This document shows, one piece after another, positions 15,135 to 23,471 of a stretch of 42,593 nt of DNA. The position numbers and the translations under genes are program-made. Positions within the stretch are counted from its first letter, which is position 1, and every line of letters begins with the position of its first letter. The notes under the pieces were generated by a model. The model saw only the letters and a list, made by a program, of their open reading frames with translations. It did not search any database and had not been told where the DNA came from. The DNA comes from JBBIJR01 sp037445875 (lineage in GTDB: Bacteria > CLD3 > SB21): NCBI GenBank assembly GCA_037445875.1, contig JBBIJR010000026.1, positions 1 through 42,593 of the forward strand. Reading direction: 5' to 3'.

Positions 15135-16202
15135 TCAGGCGGGATTCAACGTCTTGTCCAGAACCGAAGCGGTGTGCTGCACGAGCGGGATGATCCTGGA
15201 ATAGGGCATCCGCCTGGGGCCCATGACACCGACTACTCCGTAGACATCGCCGATTCGATAGTTGGCCGTCACAATGCTGATGTTGGCCACGTCAAAACCG
15301 TTTTCGTTGCCAATGGTCACTTCAACACCTTTCGAAGACAGACGGCCGAGCAGTTTGTCGACGAAGTCCGACTTCTCCTCCAGCATCTGAAAGATGGTCT
15401 GTACATCCTGCTGATCGACGAAATCCGGCTTCGTCAGAATGTTGTTCGTTCCGGAGTAGTTCAACAAGTGGGCGGTATCGAAGTTGAAGAGCGAATCCGC
15501 CAACCGCACAAAGACCCTGATGAACCGGCGCTGATCCTCCGCAAACCGGTACGAGAGGTCCTGCAACCTCTGCTCGATCGTTTGACGAATGTCCGCAATG
15601 GATAAACCGCCGAGACGCTCGTTCAGAATCTGATTGATCTCACGAAGATATTCGTGCGACAGCCTGGCCTGCGTCTCCAGCAATACGGTCTTCACAAAAC
15701 CGGACCTGAGGGACAACTCAATCACGATACGGTCGGAAGTAACGGGAACCAACTGGAGTTTCTCCAGTAACCCCGTATTGAAGCGCGGAGACAGAATGAT
15801 ACCCAGTTCGTTGGAAATTCGGGCGAGCACACGGGACGTGTAATACAGGACCTCATCGACACCTTCGGTGATCCTCATGATCTTCGCGTTGATCTGTGTA
15901 ACCGCCCGGGCGATGGCTCCACGTTCTTCCGGTGTCAGGTTTTCAAGCTCCAGCAGGTCGTCCACGTATGCACGATATCCCTTATCGGTCGGGACCCGTC
16001 CTGCCGACTTGTGAGGATGACCCAGGAATCCCTGTTCTTCGAGGTCCGCCATGATGTTGCGGACAGTGGCTGGGCTCCATTCGATAGGTAACTGTCGCGT
16101 CAAGACGCGTGAACCCACGGGAGTCCCGCTCTCAATGTAGTGGCGCACTACATGCTTCAGCACGAGTTTCTCTCGTTCGTTTGGCGTAAGATGGATCTGC
16201 AG
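15135..16202 (-). CDS. hrcA: Heat-inducible transcription repressor HrcA, probable CTG start
   Basis: HrcA represses heat-shock operons by binding the CIRCE inverted repeat. The winged-helix domain (VVRHYIESGTPVGSRVL, SPATVRNIMADLEEQGFL, HPHKSAGRVPTDKGYR) and the GAF-like core are complete. The first conventional start (GTG 16163) would remove the first helix. Thirteen codons upstream a CTG (16202-16200) sits six bases after AAGGAG and restores the family N-terminus HLTPNEREKLVLK. An in-frame TAG a few codons further up excludes any other start, so a CTG start is likely (355 aa). It has a sigma-70 promoter at 16245-16273. I find no CIRCE element upstream, only a direct repeat. Confidence 0.95.
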   Translation of the reverse strand: MQIHLTPNEREKLVLKHVVRHYIESGTPVGSRVLTRQLPIEWSPATVRNIMADLEEQGFLGHPHKSAGRVPTDKGYRAYVDDLLELENLTPEERGAIARAVTQINAKIMRITEGVDEVLYYTSRVLARISNELGIILSPRFNTGLLEKLQLVPVTSDRIVIELSLRSGFVKTVLLETQARLSHEYLREINQILNERLGGLSIADIRQTIEQRLQDLSYRFAEDQRRFIRVFVRLADSLFNFDTAHLLNYSGTNNILTKPDFVDQQDVQTIFQMLEEKSDFVDKLLGRLSSKGVEVTIGNENGFDVANISIVTANYRIGDVYGVVGVMGPRRMPYSRIIPLVQHTASVLDKTLNPA

Positions 16203-16208
16203 GGGCTT

Positions 16209-16237
16209 CTCCTTTAACTACTCGCGACTCCTTTAAC
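16209..16237. repeat. Direct repeat in the hrcA leader
   Basis: The 10-bp sequence CTCCTTTAAC occurs at 16209-16218 and again at 16228-16237. On the coding strand of hrcA these are two copies of GTTAAAGGAG, 19 bases apart, and the proximal copy is the hrcA ribosome-binding site. It may be a regulator site or a duplicated ribosome standby site. Confidence 0.5.
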
Positions 16238-16244
16238 AGTCGGC

Positions 16245-16273
16245 AAAATATGAAAATAAGCGAGATTTGTCAA
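16245..16273 (-). promoter_or_regulatory. Sigma-70-type promoter of hrcA-grpE
   Basis: On the minus strand there is a perfect -35 TTGACA (16273-16268), a 17-base spacer and -10 TATTTT (16250-16245), giving a leader of about 35 bases before the CTG start. It is divergent from the tRNA-Arg promoter. Confidence 0.75.
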
Positions 16274-16304
16274 GTGTAAGCGAACGCCGAAACGCTTATT
16301 TGCC

Positions 16305-16333
16305 TTGTGTTTTTGTGGACCGTCGTGTATATT
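16305..16333 (+). promoter_or_regulatory. Promoter of tRNA-Arg(CCT)
   Basis: -35 TTGTGT (16305-16310), a 17-base spacer and -10 TATATT (16328-16333). The predicted start is near 16340, a few bases before the mature tRNA end. Confidence 0.5.
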
Positions 16334-16346
16334 GGCGCACTTTACG

Positions 16347-16420
16347 GCCCTTGTAGCTCAGTTGGATAGAGCAGCAGTTTCCTAAACTGTTGGTCGTGCG
16401 TTCAAGTCGCGCCAAGGGCA
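16347..16420 (+). tRNA. tRNA-Arg, anticodon CCT
   Basis: A 74-base cloverleaf: acceptor GCCCTTG pairs with CAAGGGC (16413-16419) with discriminator A; D stem GCTC/GAGC; anticodon stem GCAGT/ACTGT around loop TTCCTAA, so the anticodon is CCT, reading AGG; T arm GTGCG-TTCAAGT-CGCGC. The CCA end is not encoded. It lies immediately upstream of, and co-directional with, a TPR protein gene, and could be co-transcribed with it. Confidence 0.96.
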
Positions 16421-16457
16421 CACGAAGTACCCGAATAACCAAAGGAGACCGACCGGG

Positions 16458-17120
16458 ATGCTGACGCCTCGCAAGAAAATGACCAGGAAGGAGCTGCACA
16501 AGGATCCCCTGATGCAGAAAGTGGCAGCGGTAACGGACTATGCTCAGGCCAATCGGGACCGCCTGATGTACGTCGTCGGAGGTATTGCGGCCCTGGTGGT
16601 TGCAGTTTATGTTTACTTCAATTACCGCAGTACCCTCGACACCGAGTCCATCAACAGACTGAGCACTCCGGAGAGAATCTTCTTCTCGGGAGATTATCGT
16701 GAGGCCATCAAGCGTCTGGAGAAATATTGTGCCGAATATGAAGGTACTCAGGGCGGCGGAATCGGAACGGTGTCCTACTACCAGACGGACCAGTTCGATT
16801 TTGCCCTGAGCAACTATCGGATCTACGTGGACGATTACGGCGATCAGGAGGTCTATGCGGCTGCATCCATGGCGGGCATGGCGGCATGTTACGAGGCACT
16901 GAACCAGCACCTGGAGGCCGCCGACCAATACGAAAAGGTCATCGCCAAGTATCCCGATTTCTTTCAGAGACCCGGCTACATGATCCATCTCGCCCGGTGC
17001 TTCAAGAACCTGGGAGACAACGTGACCGCGAAGGCGTGGCTCGATCGGGTGGTCAAGGAATACCCAGAAAGCAGTTACGCCCGCGACGCACGGAACGCCA
17101 TAGACGAGATGGGTGTGTAG
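16458..17120 (+). CDS. Membrane-anchored tetratricopeptide repeat protein
   Basis: This 220-aa protein has a basic cytoplasmic N-terminus (RKKMTRKELHKDPLMQKV), a single membrane helix (about residues 38-56, MYVVGGIAALVVAVYVYF) and an extracytoplasmic TPR domain. Repeat-like units include GDYREAIKRLEKYCAEY, AGMAACYEALNQHLEAADQYEKVIAKYP and HLARCFKNLGDNVTAKAWLDRVVKEYPES. The plan is that of YfgM-like and related envelope TPR proteins that act as scaffolds or chaperone partners. AAAGGAG precedes the ATG at about ten bases. It follows tRNA-Arg and ends in a strong terminator. No enzymatic role is suggested. Confidence 0.85.
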   Translation: MLTPRKKMTRKELHKDPLMQKVAAVTDYAQANRDRLMYVVGGIAALVVAVYVYFNYRSTLDTESINRLSTPERIFFSGDYREAIKRLEKYCAEYEGTQGGGIGTVSYYQTDQFDFALSNYRIYVDDYGDQEVYAAASMAGMAACYEALNQHLEAADQYEKVIAKYPDFFQRPGYMIHLARCFKNLGDNVTAKAWLDRVVKEYPESSYARDARNAIDEMGV

Positions 17121-17142
17121 TACCGACCAACGAGCAGTGAGT

Positions 17143-17175
17143 GGATTACCGACCCGTTCGGTAATCCATTTTTTG
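17143..17175 (+). terminator. Intrinsic terminator after the TPR gene
   Basis: GGATTACCGA (17143-17152) and TCGGTAATCC (17158-17167) form a perfect 10-bp stem with loop CCCGT, followed by ATTTTTTG. The T-tract ends 13 bases before the GH57 start codon, so it may also limit read-through into that gene. Confidence 0.88.
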
Positions 17176-17188
17176 TTTGCACGAGATC

Positions 17189-19318
17189 ATGACGGATACC
17201 GCAACACCGCTGAACGTTGCCATTCTCTGGCATCAGCACCAACCGTATTACCGAATCTCGCGAGGTGTTCACGCCGGCTACCGCATGCCCTGGGTGCGTC
17301 TTCACGCCGTCAAAGACTACTATGATATCCCCGCCCTGCTCCAGCACTATCCTTCCATCCAACAGAACTTCAATCTGGTTCCCTCACTGCTCGTCCAGTT
17401 GGAAGACTACGTCACACACCGCCGAACGGATGAAGTCATCGATCTGACGCTGCGTCATCCGGGGGACCTTTCACCGGAAGACCGAAAGGCCATGCTGTCG
17501 ACGTTCTTTCTGGCCAATACAAAGAACCTGATCGAACCTCAACCGCGGTACCGGGAACTTCTGAAGAAGCGAAATCATCCGGACGCGTTTACCTGGGAGG
17601 ATTGGCTCGATCTGCAGGTCTGGTACAATCTCGCGTGGGTCGGGGAATCTTGGAAGACCCAGGAGCCGTTCCGGTCGCTGATCGAAAAACAGCGTTCGTT
17701 TTCACAGGAGGACAAAGAGGCGCTTATTGCAGGGCACTACGACATCATGGCTCAGGTCATACCCCTGTACAGAGAGCTCTGCCGATCGGATCGAATCGAG
17801 CTTTCGGTCACCCCTTATTACCATCCCATTCTGCCTCTGCTGTGCGACTCCGACATCGCGGTCGAGAGCAGTCCTTCCCTCACAAAGCCCGACGTTCGCT
17901 TTCAGCATCCGGAGGACGCCCAATTGCAGATTCGCCGAGCTGTTGAATACTATCGCTCTCTTTTTGAACGAAACCCCGGAGGCATGTGGCCTTCGGAGGG
18001 AAGTGTAAGTACCGAGGCCCTGGAGTTGATTCGTCAAGAGGGTATTCGGTGGGTAGCTACGGATGAGGAAATCCTGTCTCACTCTCTCCTCGATTCGCCG
18101 GCCGATCGCTACCGGCCCTACCGATTGGATACGCGTTCCGGACCGATCGATCTTCTGTTCAGGGATCATGCGCTTTCCGATGCCATAGGATTCTCGTACG
18201 CCGCGATCGAGGCTAAAACGGCCGTGAGCGATTTCATGCACCGCATCGAACGCATCCGGAGCGACCTGGTGAACACCGGCCGCGATCCGGCCGAACAGCT
18301 GTTGTGCGTAATCCTGGACGGCGAGAATTGTTGGGAGTACTATCCGCGCAACGGGCAGGACTTCCTCAACGGATTGTACAGTGAACTGTCAAAAAGCAGA
18401 CGTATTCGGACTACGACGATTTCGGCTTTTCTTGAGGAAACCGACTCCTCCGGATCGCCCCGGCCCCGGATCCGCCGTCTACATCCGGGTTCGTGGATCA
18501 ACCACAATTTCAACATCTGGATCGGCCGGCATGTTGAGAAGAACACGGCCTGGAAATTCCTCAAAGAAACGCGCGATTTTCTTGCCCAACGCACGCCCAC
18601 CGACGACGCCACGCAAGCGTGGGAAGAGATATACATCTGTGAAGGAAGCGACTGGTTCTGGTGGTACGGCGACGATCACCAGGCGGAGAACAAGCATGAA
18701 TTTGACGAATTATTCAGATATCATCTGCGGCGGGTGTATGAGTGGCTAGGCGAGGAGCCGCCCGTTCATCTCCACGAGCCCATCATGCAGCGGTCGCGTG
18801 TGCCCGAGGTATTTCGGCAGCCGACCGCTCTCCTGCAGCCCTCCATCGACGGTGTCGTCAGCCACTATTATGAATGGCTCGATGCCGGGGTATACGAGTC
18901 TCGCGCGGACAGCGACGCTATGCACATGGCCGATCCGTGGATCGCGCGCGTATACTACGGATTCGACGACCAACATCTGTTCCTGCGGGTGGATTTCGAC
19001 GAGGAGAAACGCGTTTCGCTGGGCCGTCGCGGTAATTTTCTGCTTCAGTTGCGCTTCTTCAGGGCTGCCGACCTTTGCCTGGAGATTGCCGTGCCTCTGC
19101 GTCGCGGTTCCGCGGAAGGTGAGGGATATGTCGCCTTCTTTAAGGACATTCTCGAAGTCCGTCTTTCGAGAAACCGGCTTCCCTCCGACCAACGACACGT
19201 CGGTCTTCTCCTGTCCCTCTGGCGGGGGGACCGTGAAATCGTCCGCCGCCCATCCCGCGATTACTTGACAATCGACTTTCCCGAGCAATTCTTTGACAAG
19301 TATGCCTGGTCTGTATAA
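17189..19318 (+). CDS. Glycoside hydrolase family 57 protein (alpha-glucan acting)
   Basis: GH57 enzymes act on starch or glycogen as amylases, amylopullulanases, glucanotransferases or branching enzymes. The 709-aa protein has the conserved family motifs: WHQHQPYY near the N-terminus, SVTPYYHPILPLL (about residues 206-218), the nucleophile Glu270 in GMWPSEGS and the acid/base Asp377 in VILDGENCWEYY. A second segment from about residue 550 (DPWIARVYYGFDDQHLFLR onward) is a beta-rich domain seen behind many GH57 catalytic domains. There is no signal peptide, so intracellular glycogen is a likely substrate. The ATG at 17189 has a poor ribosome site and lies just behind a terminator, so its promoter is unclear. 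The agmatinase-family gene follows 15 bases later. Confidence 0.93.
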   Translation: MTDTATPLNVAILWHQHQPYYRISRGVHAGYRMPWVRLHAVKDYYDIPALLQHYPSIQQNFNLVPSLLVQLEDYVTHRRTDEVIDLTLRHPGDLSPEDRKAMLSTFFLANTKNLIEPQPRYRELLKKRNHPDAFTWEDWLDLQVWYNLAWVGESWKTQEPFRSLIEKQRSFSQEDKEALIAGHYDIMAQVIPLYRELCRSDRIELSVTPYYHPILPLLCDSDIAVESSPSLTKPDVRFQHPEDAQLQIRRAVEYYRSLFERNPGGMWPSEGSVSTEALELIRQEGIRWVATDEEILSHSLLDSPADRYRPYRLDTRSGPIDLLFRDHALSDAIGFSYAAIEAKTAVSDFMHRIERIRSDLVNTGRDPAEQLLCVILDGENCWEYYPRNGQDFLNGLYSELSKSRRIRTTTISAFLEETDSSGSPRPRIRRLHPGSWINHNFNIWIGRHVEKNTAWKFLKETRDFLAQRTPTDDATQAWEEIYICEGSDWFWWYGDDHQAENKHEFDELFRYHLRRVYEWLGEEPPVHLHEPIMQRSRVPEVFRQPTALLQPSIDGVVSHYYEWLDAGVYESRADSDAMHMADPWIARVYYGFDDQHLFLRVDFDEEKRVSLGRRGNFLLQLRFFRAADLCLEIAVPLRRGSAEGEGYVAFFKDILEVRLSRNRLPSDQRHVGLLLSLWRGDREIVRRPSRDYLTIDFPEQFFDKYAWSV

Positions 19319-19333
19319 TTGACCGGAGGTCCT

Positions 19334-20209
19334 TTGACAACACCCGACAATTTCCTGGGCATCGACAAACCGTTTTCGGCCTATCAACAGGCTCGTGCGG
19401 CCGTGCTTCCGGTGCCGTATGAAGCCACAACGAGTTATGGAAAGGGGACGCGCCGCGGTCCTTCCGGGATCATACGAGCGTCGCAGACGGTAGAATTCTA
19501 TGACGATGAATTGGATTGCGATGCCTTCCGCTCCTTCGGTATAACCACGCTCAAACCGCTCGTGTTCGGCAAGAAGCGCGGCGCTCCAGCGATGGCCATG
19601 ATCGAACGTGCGGTCACCAGGCTGATTCAGGACGACAAATTCCCCGTGTGTTTCGGAGGAGAGCACACGATCACCTCCCCGATCGTCAGGGCCTTCCACC
19701 GCCGCTGCGGAGATTCGCTATCCGTTCTGCAAATCGATGCCCATTCCGACCTGAGGGACACTTACGAAGGAACACCCTGGAGCCATGCTTGTGTGATGAG
19801 GAGGATCTGGGAGTTCAACCGGAACATAGTACAGGTGGGTATTCGGGCTCAGTGTGCGGAGGAACGAGCGTTCATCGTCGAGAACGGTATCCGCACCTTC
19901 TATGCGGCGGATCTGGTCGCCGACGCAGGCTGGATGGACCGGGTCATTCGGAGCCTGAAGGACCGCGTATACGTTACCATCGACTGCGACGGCCTGGATC
20001 CGAGCATCATTCCTGCTACCGGCACGCCTGAACCCGGAGGCCTGAAATGGTACGAAACACTGCGGTTCTTGAGACGCGTTTTTGCGGAACGCGAGGTGGT
20101 CGGATTTGACATTGTGGAACTGGCCCCCATCCGCGGCATGCTTCATTCGGACTTCACACTGGCCAAGCTGGCCTACAAGCTCATGGGCTACCGATTTGTT
20201 ACACCGTGA
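19334..20209 (+). CDS. speB: Agmatinase/arginase-family ureohydrolase
   Basis: Ureohydrolases of this type cleave agmatine to putrescine and urea (or arginine to ornithine and urea) with two Mn ions. The 291-aa protein has all metal-binding motifs: FGGEHT (about residues 112-117), IDAHSDLRD (about 136-144), SHACVMRR and the paired aspartates in DCDGLDPS (about 222-229). The long insertions and the overall similarity favour agmatinase over arginase, but substrate assignment from motifs alone is not firm. The TTG start at 19334 has GGAGG four bases upstream. It is probably co-transcribed with the GH57 gene. No arginine decarboxylase or spermidine synthase gene is in the window. Confidence 0.9.
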   Translation: MTTPDNFLGIDKPFSAYQQARAAVLPVPYEATTSYGKGTRRGPSGIIRASQTVEFYDDELDCDAFRSFGITTLKPLVFGKKRGAPAMAMIERAVTRLIQDDKFPVCFGGEHTITSPIVRAFHRRCGDSLSVLQIDAHSDLRDTYEGTPWSHACVMRRIWEFNRNIVQVGIRAQCAEERAFIVENGIRTFYAADLVADAGWMDRVIRSLKDRVYVTIDCDGLDPSIIPATGTPEPGGLKWYETLRFLRRVFAEREVVGFDIVELAPIRGMLHSDFTLAKLAYKLMGYRFVTP

Positions 20210-20215
20210 GGCCAT

Positions 20216-20250
20216 AAAAAAAGGCCAACCCGGTTGAGTTGACCTTTCGT
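20216..20250. terminator. Bidirectional terminator between speB and the cNMP-receiver gene
   Basis: AAAGGCCAAC (20220-20229) pairs with GTTGACCTTT (20238-20247) over ten positions with one mismatch. A-runs on the left and T-rich sequence on the right make it usable from both strands, where two transcription units converge. Confidence 0.7.
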
Positions 20251-20270
20251 GATTTCATCTTCCCCTTCCG

Positions 20271-21350
20271 CTACAAGAGCTTGGCCACTGTGTCGGCCAT
20301 CCTGTTTGCATCTTGGGAGTCGACCAGCGCCGCATTCGCCACGCCCTTTAGCTGCCCGATGACATCGTCGTCCGTGCTCGAGTCGGTAATGAAGATAAAC
20401 GGGATATCCTGAAAGGCCGAATCTTCCCGAATCTGGCGGCAGAAATCGAAACCGGAGACCTCATCGTACTTAGAGTCCGAAATGATCACGTTGGGTTTCC
20501 CTCTCTTCAGGGCCGCAATCCCTTCCGTGATGTCCCCTGCGGTCAGCACCTTGTGCCCGATGGAGGTGAGATTTCGCTCGATCAACTTCCGGACGACCAT
20601 GCTGTGATTGATCACGAGGACATTTCCGGTCTTGTGACTCTGCTCGGCCTTCTCTTCTTCAAACGAAATGATCTTGGGTTTGATCACAAACTGGCCATCT
20701 TCCCAACCCATCATCATGTCCAGTGCTTCGTCGTCACCGAGGCTGCGCAGTTTGATGTTTTGGAGGACACCTTTTTCGAATGTTACGACGGCCTTGTCCG
20801 GTCCGTTGGTGACTTCGAGCGTGCCCGTGAGAGAGTTGGACTCGCAAAAGGCGATCACCTCGGTGATATGCTTGTCTTTCAAGGATCCGGCAGGTCCCGC
20901 CGGCGTCGAAGAGGTCTTCAGTTCCTTGGCCTTTTCTGAAATCACCTTATTCGTATCCCTCAACCGCTGACTCATGATCTTGCTCATGGCAATGGAAATC
21001 GAAGGATACTTATCCAGGATCACATCGAAGTCTTCTTTTTCCAGTACGAACGTCTCCGTGTCTTCGACGGTCATGATCGTGGCGGATCGAGGTTCACCGG
21101 TCAGGAGGGACATTTCCCCAAAATAGTTCCCGCTTGCTATGTAGGCGAGCACTTCGCCGTTAGCGGCGGTCACAGCGACCTTTCCGCTCAGGACAATGTA
21201 CATCTTGTCCCCGGGATCTCCAACCTTGCAGATCGTTGAATTGGACTTGAATTGCTTGAATTTCAGCCGCTCGGTGATGAAGTCAATGCTGTCACGGCCC
21301 AGGGACCTGAAGAAGGGAACTTGTTTGAGGATCTCGCCAATCTGGATCAT
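20271..21350 (-). CDS. cNMP-binding / DUF4388 / receiver fusion protein
   Basis: This 359-aa cytosolic signalling protein has three domains. Residues about 10-130 form a cyclic-nucleotide-binding domain, with the phosphate-binding-cassette-like GNYFGEMSLLTGEPRSATI. Residues about 155-235 resemble DUF4388 (SLTGTLEVTNGPDKAVVTFEKGVLQNIKL), a module common in delta-proteobacterial and FCB signalling proteins. Residues about 243-359 form a response-regulator receiver: the acceptor Asp is present in VIISDSKYDEVSGFDFC, but the acidic pair near the start is replaced (VINHSM) and the conserved Lys near the end is absent. Normal phosphorylation is therefore doubtful. GGAGG precedes the ATG. It has no output or DNA-binding domain, so it probably works by protein contacts. 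Confidence 0.9.
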   Translation of the reverse strand: MIQIGEILKQVPFFRSLGRDSIDFITERLKFKQFKSNSTICKVGDPGDKMYIVLSGKVAVTAANGEVLAYIASGNYFGEMSLLTGEPRSATIMTVEDTETFVLEKEDFDVILDKYPSISIAMSKIMSQRLRDTNKVISEKAKELKTSSTPAGPAGSLKDKHITEVIAFCESNSLTGTLEVTNGPDKAVVTFEKGVLQNIKLRSLGDDEALDMMMGWEDGQFVIKPKIISFEEEKAEQSHKTGNVLVINHSMVVRKLIERNLTSIGHKVLTAGDITEGIAALKRGKPNVIISDSKYDEVSGFDFCRQIREDSAFQDIPFIFITDSSTDDDVIGQLKGVANAALVDSQDANRMADTVAKLL

Positions 21351-21415
21351 CCAATTCCTCCGAAACCGGATAGTTCACACGAAGAATGGGTTCGAAACGA
21401 GTGAATGTAGAAATA

Positions 21416-21625
21416 TCAGAAGTACATATCAAGTTTTTTCAGGACGTACGACAGAAGCAGCAGGAGAATCATCAGAGGAATCAGCCATCGCACAATGGAC
21501 AGGGCGGAACGCCGCGGCCGTGGAAAGTGCAGTCGCTTCTTTCGCTTTTCCTCCGGATCACGTTCGGGGCGATAGTACAGCGGTGTGTAATGGAATGCTC
21601 GCCGTTCGGGTATCTTGAACAGCAT
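21416..21625 (-). CDS. Small single-pass membrane protein (RRxFxYxPxYY type)
   Basis: This 69-aa protein has an ATG at 21625 one base after the stop of the M50 protease gene (TGACATG), so translation is likely coupled. The N-terminal half is basic and aromatic (RRAFHYTPLYYRPERDPEEK). The C-terminal half is one strong membrane helix (WLIPLMILLLLLSYVL). Similar short proteins with an RRFxYxPRYY start are widespread in Bacteroidota relatives, without an established function. A longer reading from 21679 would duplicate M50 coding sequence and is less likely. Confidence 0.7.
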   Translation of the reverse strand: MLFKIPERRAFHYTPLYYRPERDPEEKRKKRLHFPRPRRSALSIVRWLIPLMILLLLLSYVLKKLDMYF

Positions 21626-21626
21626 G

Positions 21627-22292
21627 TCAGTTGAGCGGGGCGTTGCTGACGCTGTTAAGGAGATGGAAAAGGTAAACAAAGAGAGGATTCATGACGGCCC
21701 CCACAACACCGGTAGCCATCATGGCAACCAGCAAGAACATACCGACAAATCCCAGGCTTCGGTATTGTTCCCCCAGGTGCGGCGGCAGCAGGCTTGCCAC
21801 TACGTGCGAACCGTCCAGAGGCGGGATGGGAAAGAGATTGAACAAGCCCAGAATGAGATTGATCGATATGCTGTACTCGAGGAACTCCCGAATAAAGACC
21901 CCGGCGGTTTCACTGACCGATCCTTGAGGCTGCACGAACTCATAAAACAGATACAAGCCGGCGATCAACACGGCGCTAATCAGGGCAAGCAGAAAATTGG
22001 ACACGGGACCCGCCATGGCCACGTAAATATCGTCGCGCCGGAAGTTGCGATAATTCATCGGATTGACCGGGACCGGCTTGGCCCACCCGAACAGGATGCC
22101 TGCATTAGTCACAGCGAGTATGACGGGTATAAGAATTGTACCCCAGAGATCGATGTGAGAGATGGGATTGAGTGTTATTCGCCCCTCGCGTTCGGCCGTG
22201 TCGTCCCCACACCACTTCGCCGCGATGCCGTGTGCACACTCATGCACGACCACTGCGAAAACCAATACCGGAAGAAACACGAGCTGCAGCAA
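21627..22292 (-). CDS. Site-2 protease family (M50) membrane metalloprotease
   Basis: This 221-aa multi-pass membrane protein is of the minimal S2P type. The zinc-binding HExxH motif is HECAH (about residues 18-22) within the first helix, and the third ligand lies in NLFPIPPLDGSH (about 152-163), both family hallmarks. There is no PDZ domain, as in the short bacterial/archaeal subfamily. The substrate is unknown; family members clip membrane-anchored regulators or process envelope proteins. The start is TTG at 22292 with AAAGGTG six bases before it. It follows rsmI by 64 bases. Confidence 0.92.
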   Translation of the reverse strand: MLQLVFLPVLVFAVVVHECAHGIAAKWCGDDTAEREGRITLNPISHIDLWGTILIPVILAVTNAGILFGWAKPVPVNPMNYRNFRRDDIYVAMAGPVSNFLLALISAVLIAGLYLFYEFVQPQGSVSETAGVFIREFLEYSISINLILGLFNLFPIPPLDGSHVVASLLPPHLGEQYRSLGFVGMFLLVAMMATGVVGAVMNPLFVYLFHLLNSVSNAPLN

Positions 22293-22356
22293 GATTCACC
22301 TTTCCTTTAATGCTCGGAACGGTGGCTATGTACGAAAAATAGCCTTCATTGTCAAA

Positions 22357-23085
22357 TCATTCCTCCCCTGCTTCCTCCAGATCCTCTCCCTGTCGGCGAC
22401 GGCGCTTGATCCGATGGCGCTTACCCTCAACGAGGACGACAATCTCGCCCTTCGGCGAGTGTGTTTCAAAGTGCTGCCGAAGCCTGGTGATGTCTCCCCC
22501 GATCACCTCTTCGAATTTTTTTGTCAGTTCCCTCCCCACAACGACCAGGCGATCGCCTAAGAACGTTTCCACTTCGGCTAGCAGCCGAAGGAGGCGATGG
22601 GGTGATTCGTACAGGACCAGCGTACGCTCTTCACCGGCGAGTTGCTTCCACGCGGTTTGCCTGCCCTTTTTCTGCGGCAGGAATCCCACGAACGTAAAGC
22701 TGTCCGTTGGCAGTCCCGACACGGAAAGGGCCGCGATCACGGCGCTGGCTCCCGGCACCGCCGCGACCGGCAGCCCGGCTTCCCGGGCGGCTCTCACCAG
22801 TTTGAACGCCGGGTCCGAGATCGTGGGGGTGCCCGCATCGCACACGACCGCCACGCTGTCTCCTCGGTTAAGACGTTCGAGAATCTCGGGGGTGCGCCGA
22901 TCCTCATTGTGATCGAAGAAGCTCACCAACGTCCCGCGAATGCCATAGTGGTCGAGCAGGATCTTCGTATGTCGCGTATCTTCGCAGGCTATCAGGTCTA
23001 CTTCCTTGAGGACGCGGAGGGCCCTCAGGGTGATGTCCTCCAGATTGCCGATCGGCGTGGCCACGATGAACAACGTTCCGCTCAC
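22357..23085 (-). CDS. rsmI: 16S rRNA 2'-O-methyltransferase RsmI
   Basis: RsmI methylates the ribose of C1402 in 16S rRNA at the decoding site, using S-adenosylmethionine. The 242-aa protein opens with LFIVATPIGNLEDITLRAL and has ACEDTRHTKILLDHYGI, the SAM-binding VCDAGTPTISDPAFKLVR (about residues 82-99) and VPGASAVIAALSVSGLP, all diagnostic of the tetrapyrrole-methylase fold. Its ATG overlaps the rnpA stop by four bases (ATGA), an unusual partner for rsmI. The C-terminus ends in a basic/acidic tail. Confidence 0.96.
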   Translation of the reverse strand: MSGTLFIVATPIGNLEDITLRALRVLKEVDLIACEDTRHTKILLDHYGIRGTLVSFFDHNEDRRTPEILERLNRGDSVAVVCDAGTPTISDPAFKLVRAAREAGLPVAAVPGASAVIAALSVSGLPTDSFTFVGFLPQKKGRQTAWKQLAGEERTLVLYESPHRLLRLLAEVETFLGDRLVVVGRELTKKFEEVIGGDITRLRQHFETHSPKGEIVVLVEGKRHRIKRRRRQGEDLEEAGEE

Positions 23086-23471
23086 GATCCTGGCACCTCC
23101 TGCTTCATCAGCTTCAACACGCCGCTTACATCGTCCGCCAACCGCTCAAAGGGAGCGGAAATCATGGCGGGCTTCGCGAAGAGGAGGAACTCGTATCCCT
23201 CACACAGATGTTTGTGGCGCCGAATGATCTCCCTCATTCGGCGGCGGCACCGGTTTCGCGTGACGGCATTCCCGATGCGTCTGGCGCAAACGAAGGCCAC
23301 ACGAAACGGCTGGTTCGAATCCGGTTCCAGCCGGAGGAAACGCACGTACGCATACCGCCCCTGCCGGTTCTGACCGTTCTTCAATATTCGTTCGATGTCG
23401 AGTTGTGTGGACAGGATCAGCGTTTTGGGAAGGGTATGCGAAGGGCGGCCGGCCTTTGTGCGATCGCTCAT
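23082..23471 (-). CDS. rnpA: Ribonuclease P protein component
   Basis: RnpA is the small protein that helps the catalytic RNA RnpB bind and cut pre-tRNA 5' leaders. The 129-aa protein contains the hallmark RNR-motif helix AVTRNRCRRRMREIIRRH (about residues 68-85) and the preceding VAFVCARRIGNAV. It lies within an operon, overlapping the upstream sensor kinase and the downstream rsmI by four bases each. In most bacteria rnpA follows rpmH near the origin; rpmH is not in this window. Confidence 0.93.
   Translation of the reverse strand: MSDRTKAGRPSHTLPKTLILSTQLDIERILKNGQNRQGRYAYVRFLRLEPDSNQPFRVAFVCARRIGNAVTRNRCRRRMREIIRRHKHLCEGYEFLLFAKPAMISAPFERLADDVSGVLKLMKQEVPGS

Noticed and set aside
16200..16300. 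CIRCE operator for hrcA
   Set aside because: No TTAGCACTC / GAGTGCTAA pair with 9-base spacing is present on either strand between the promoter and the start.
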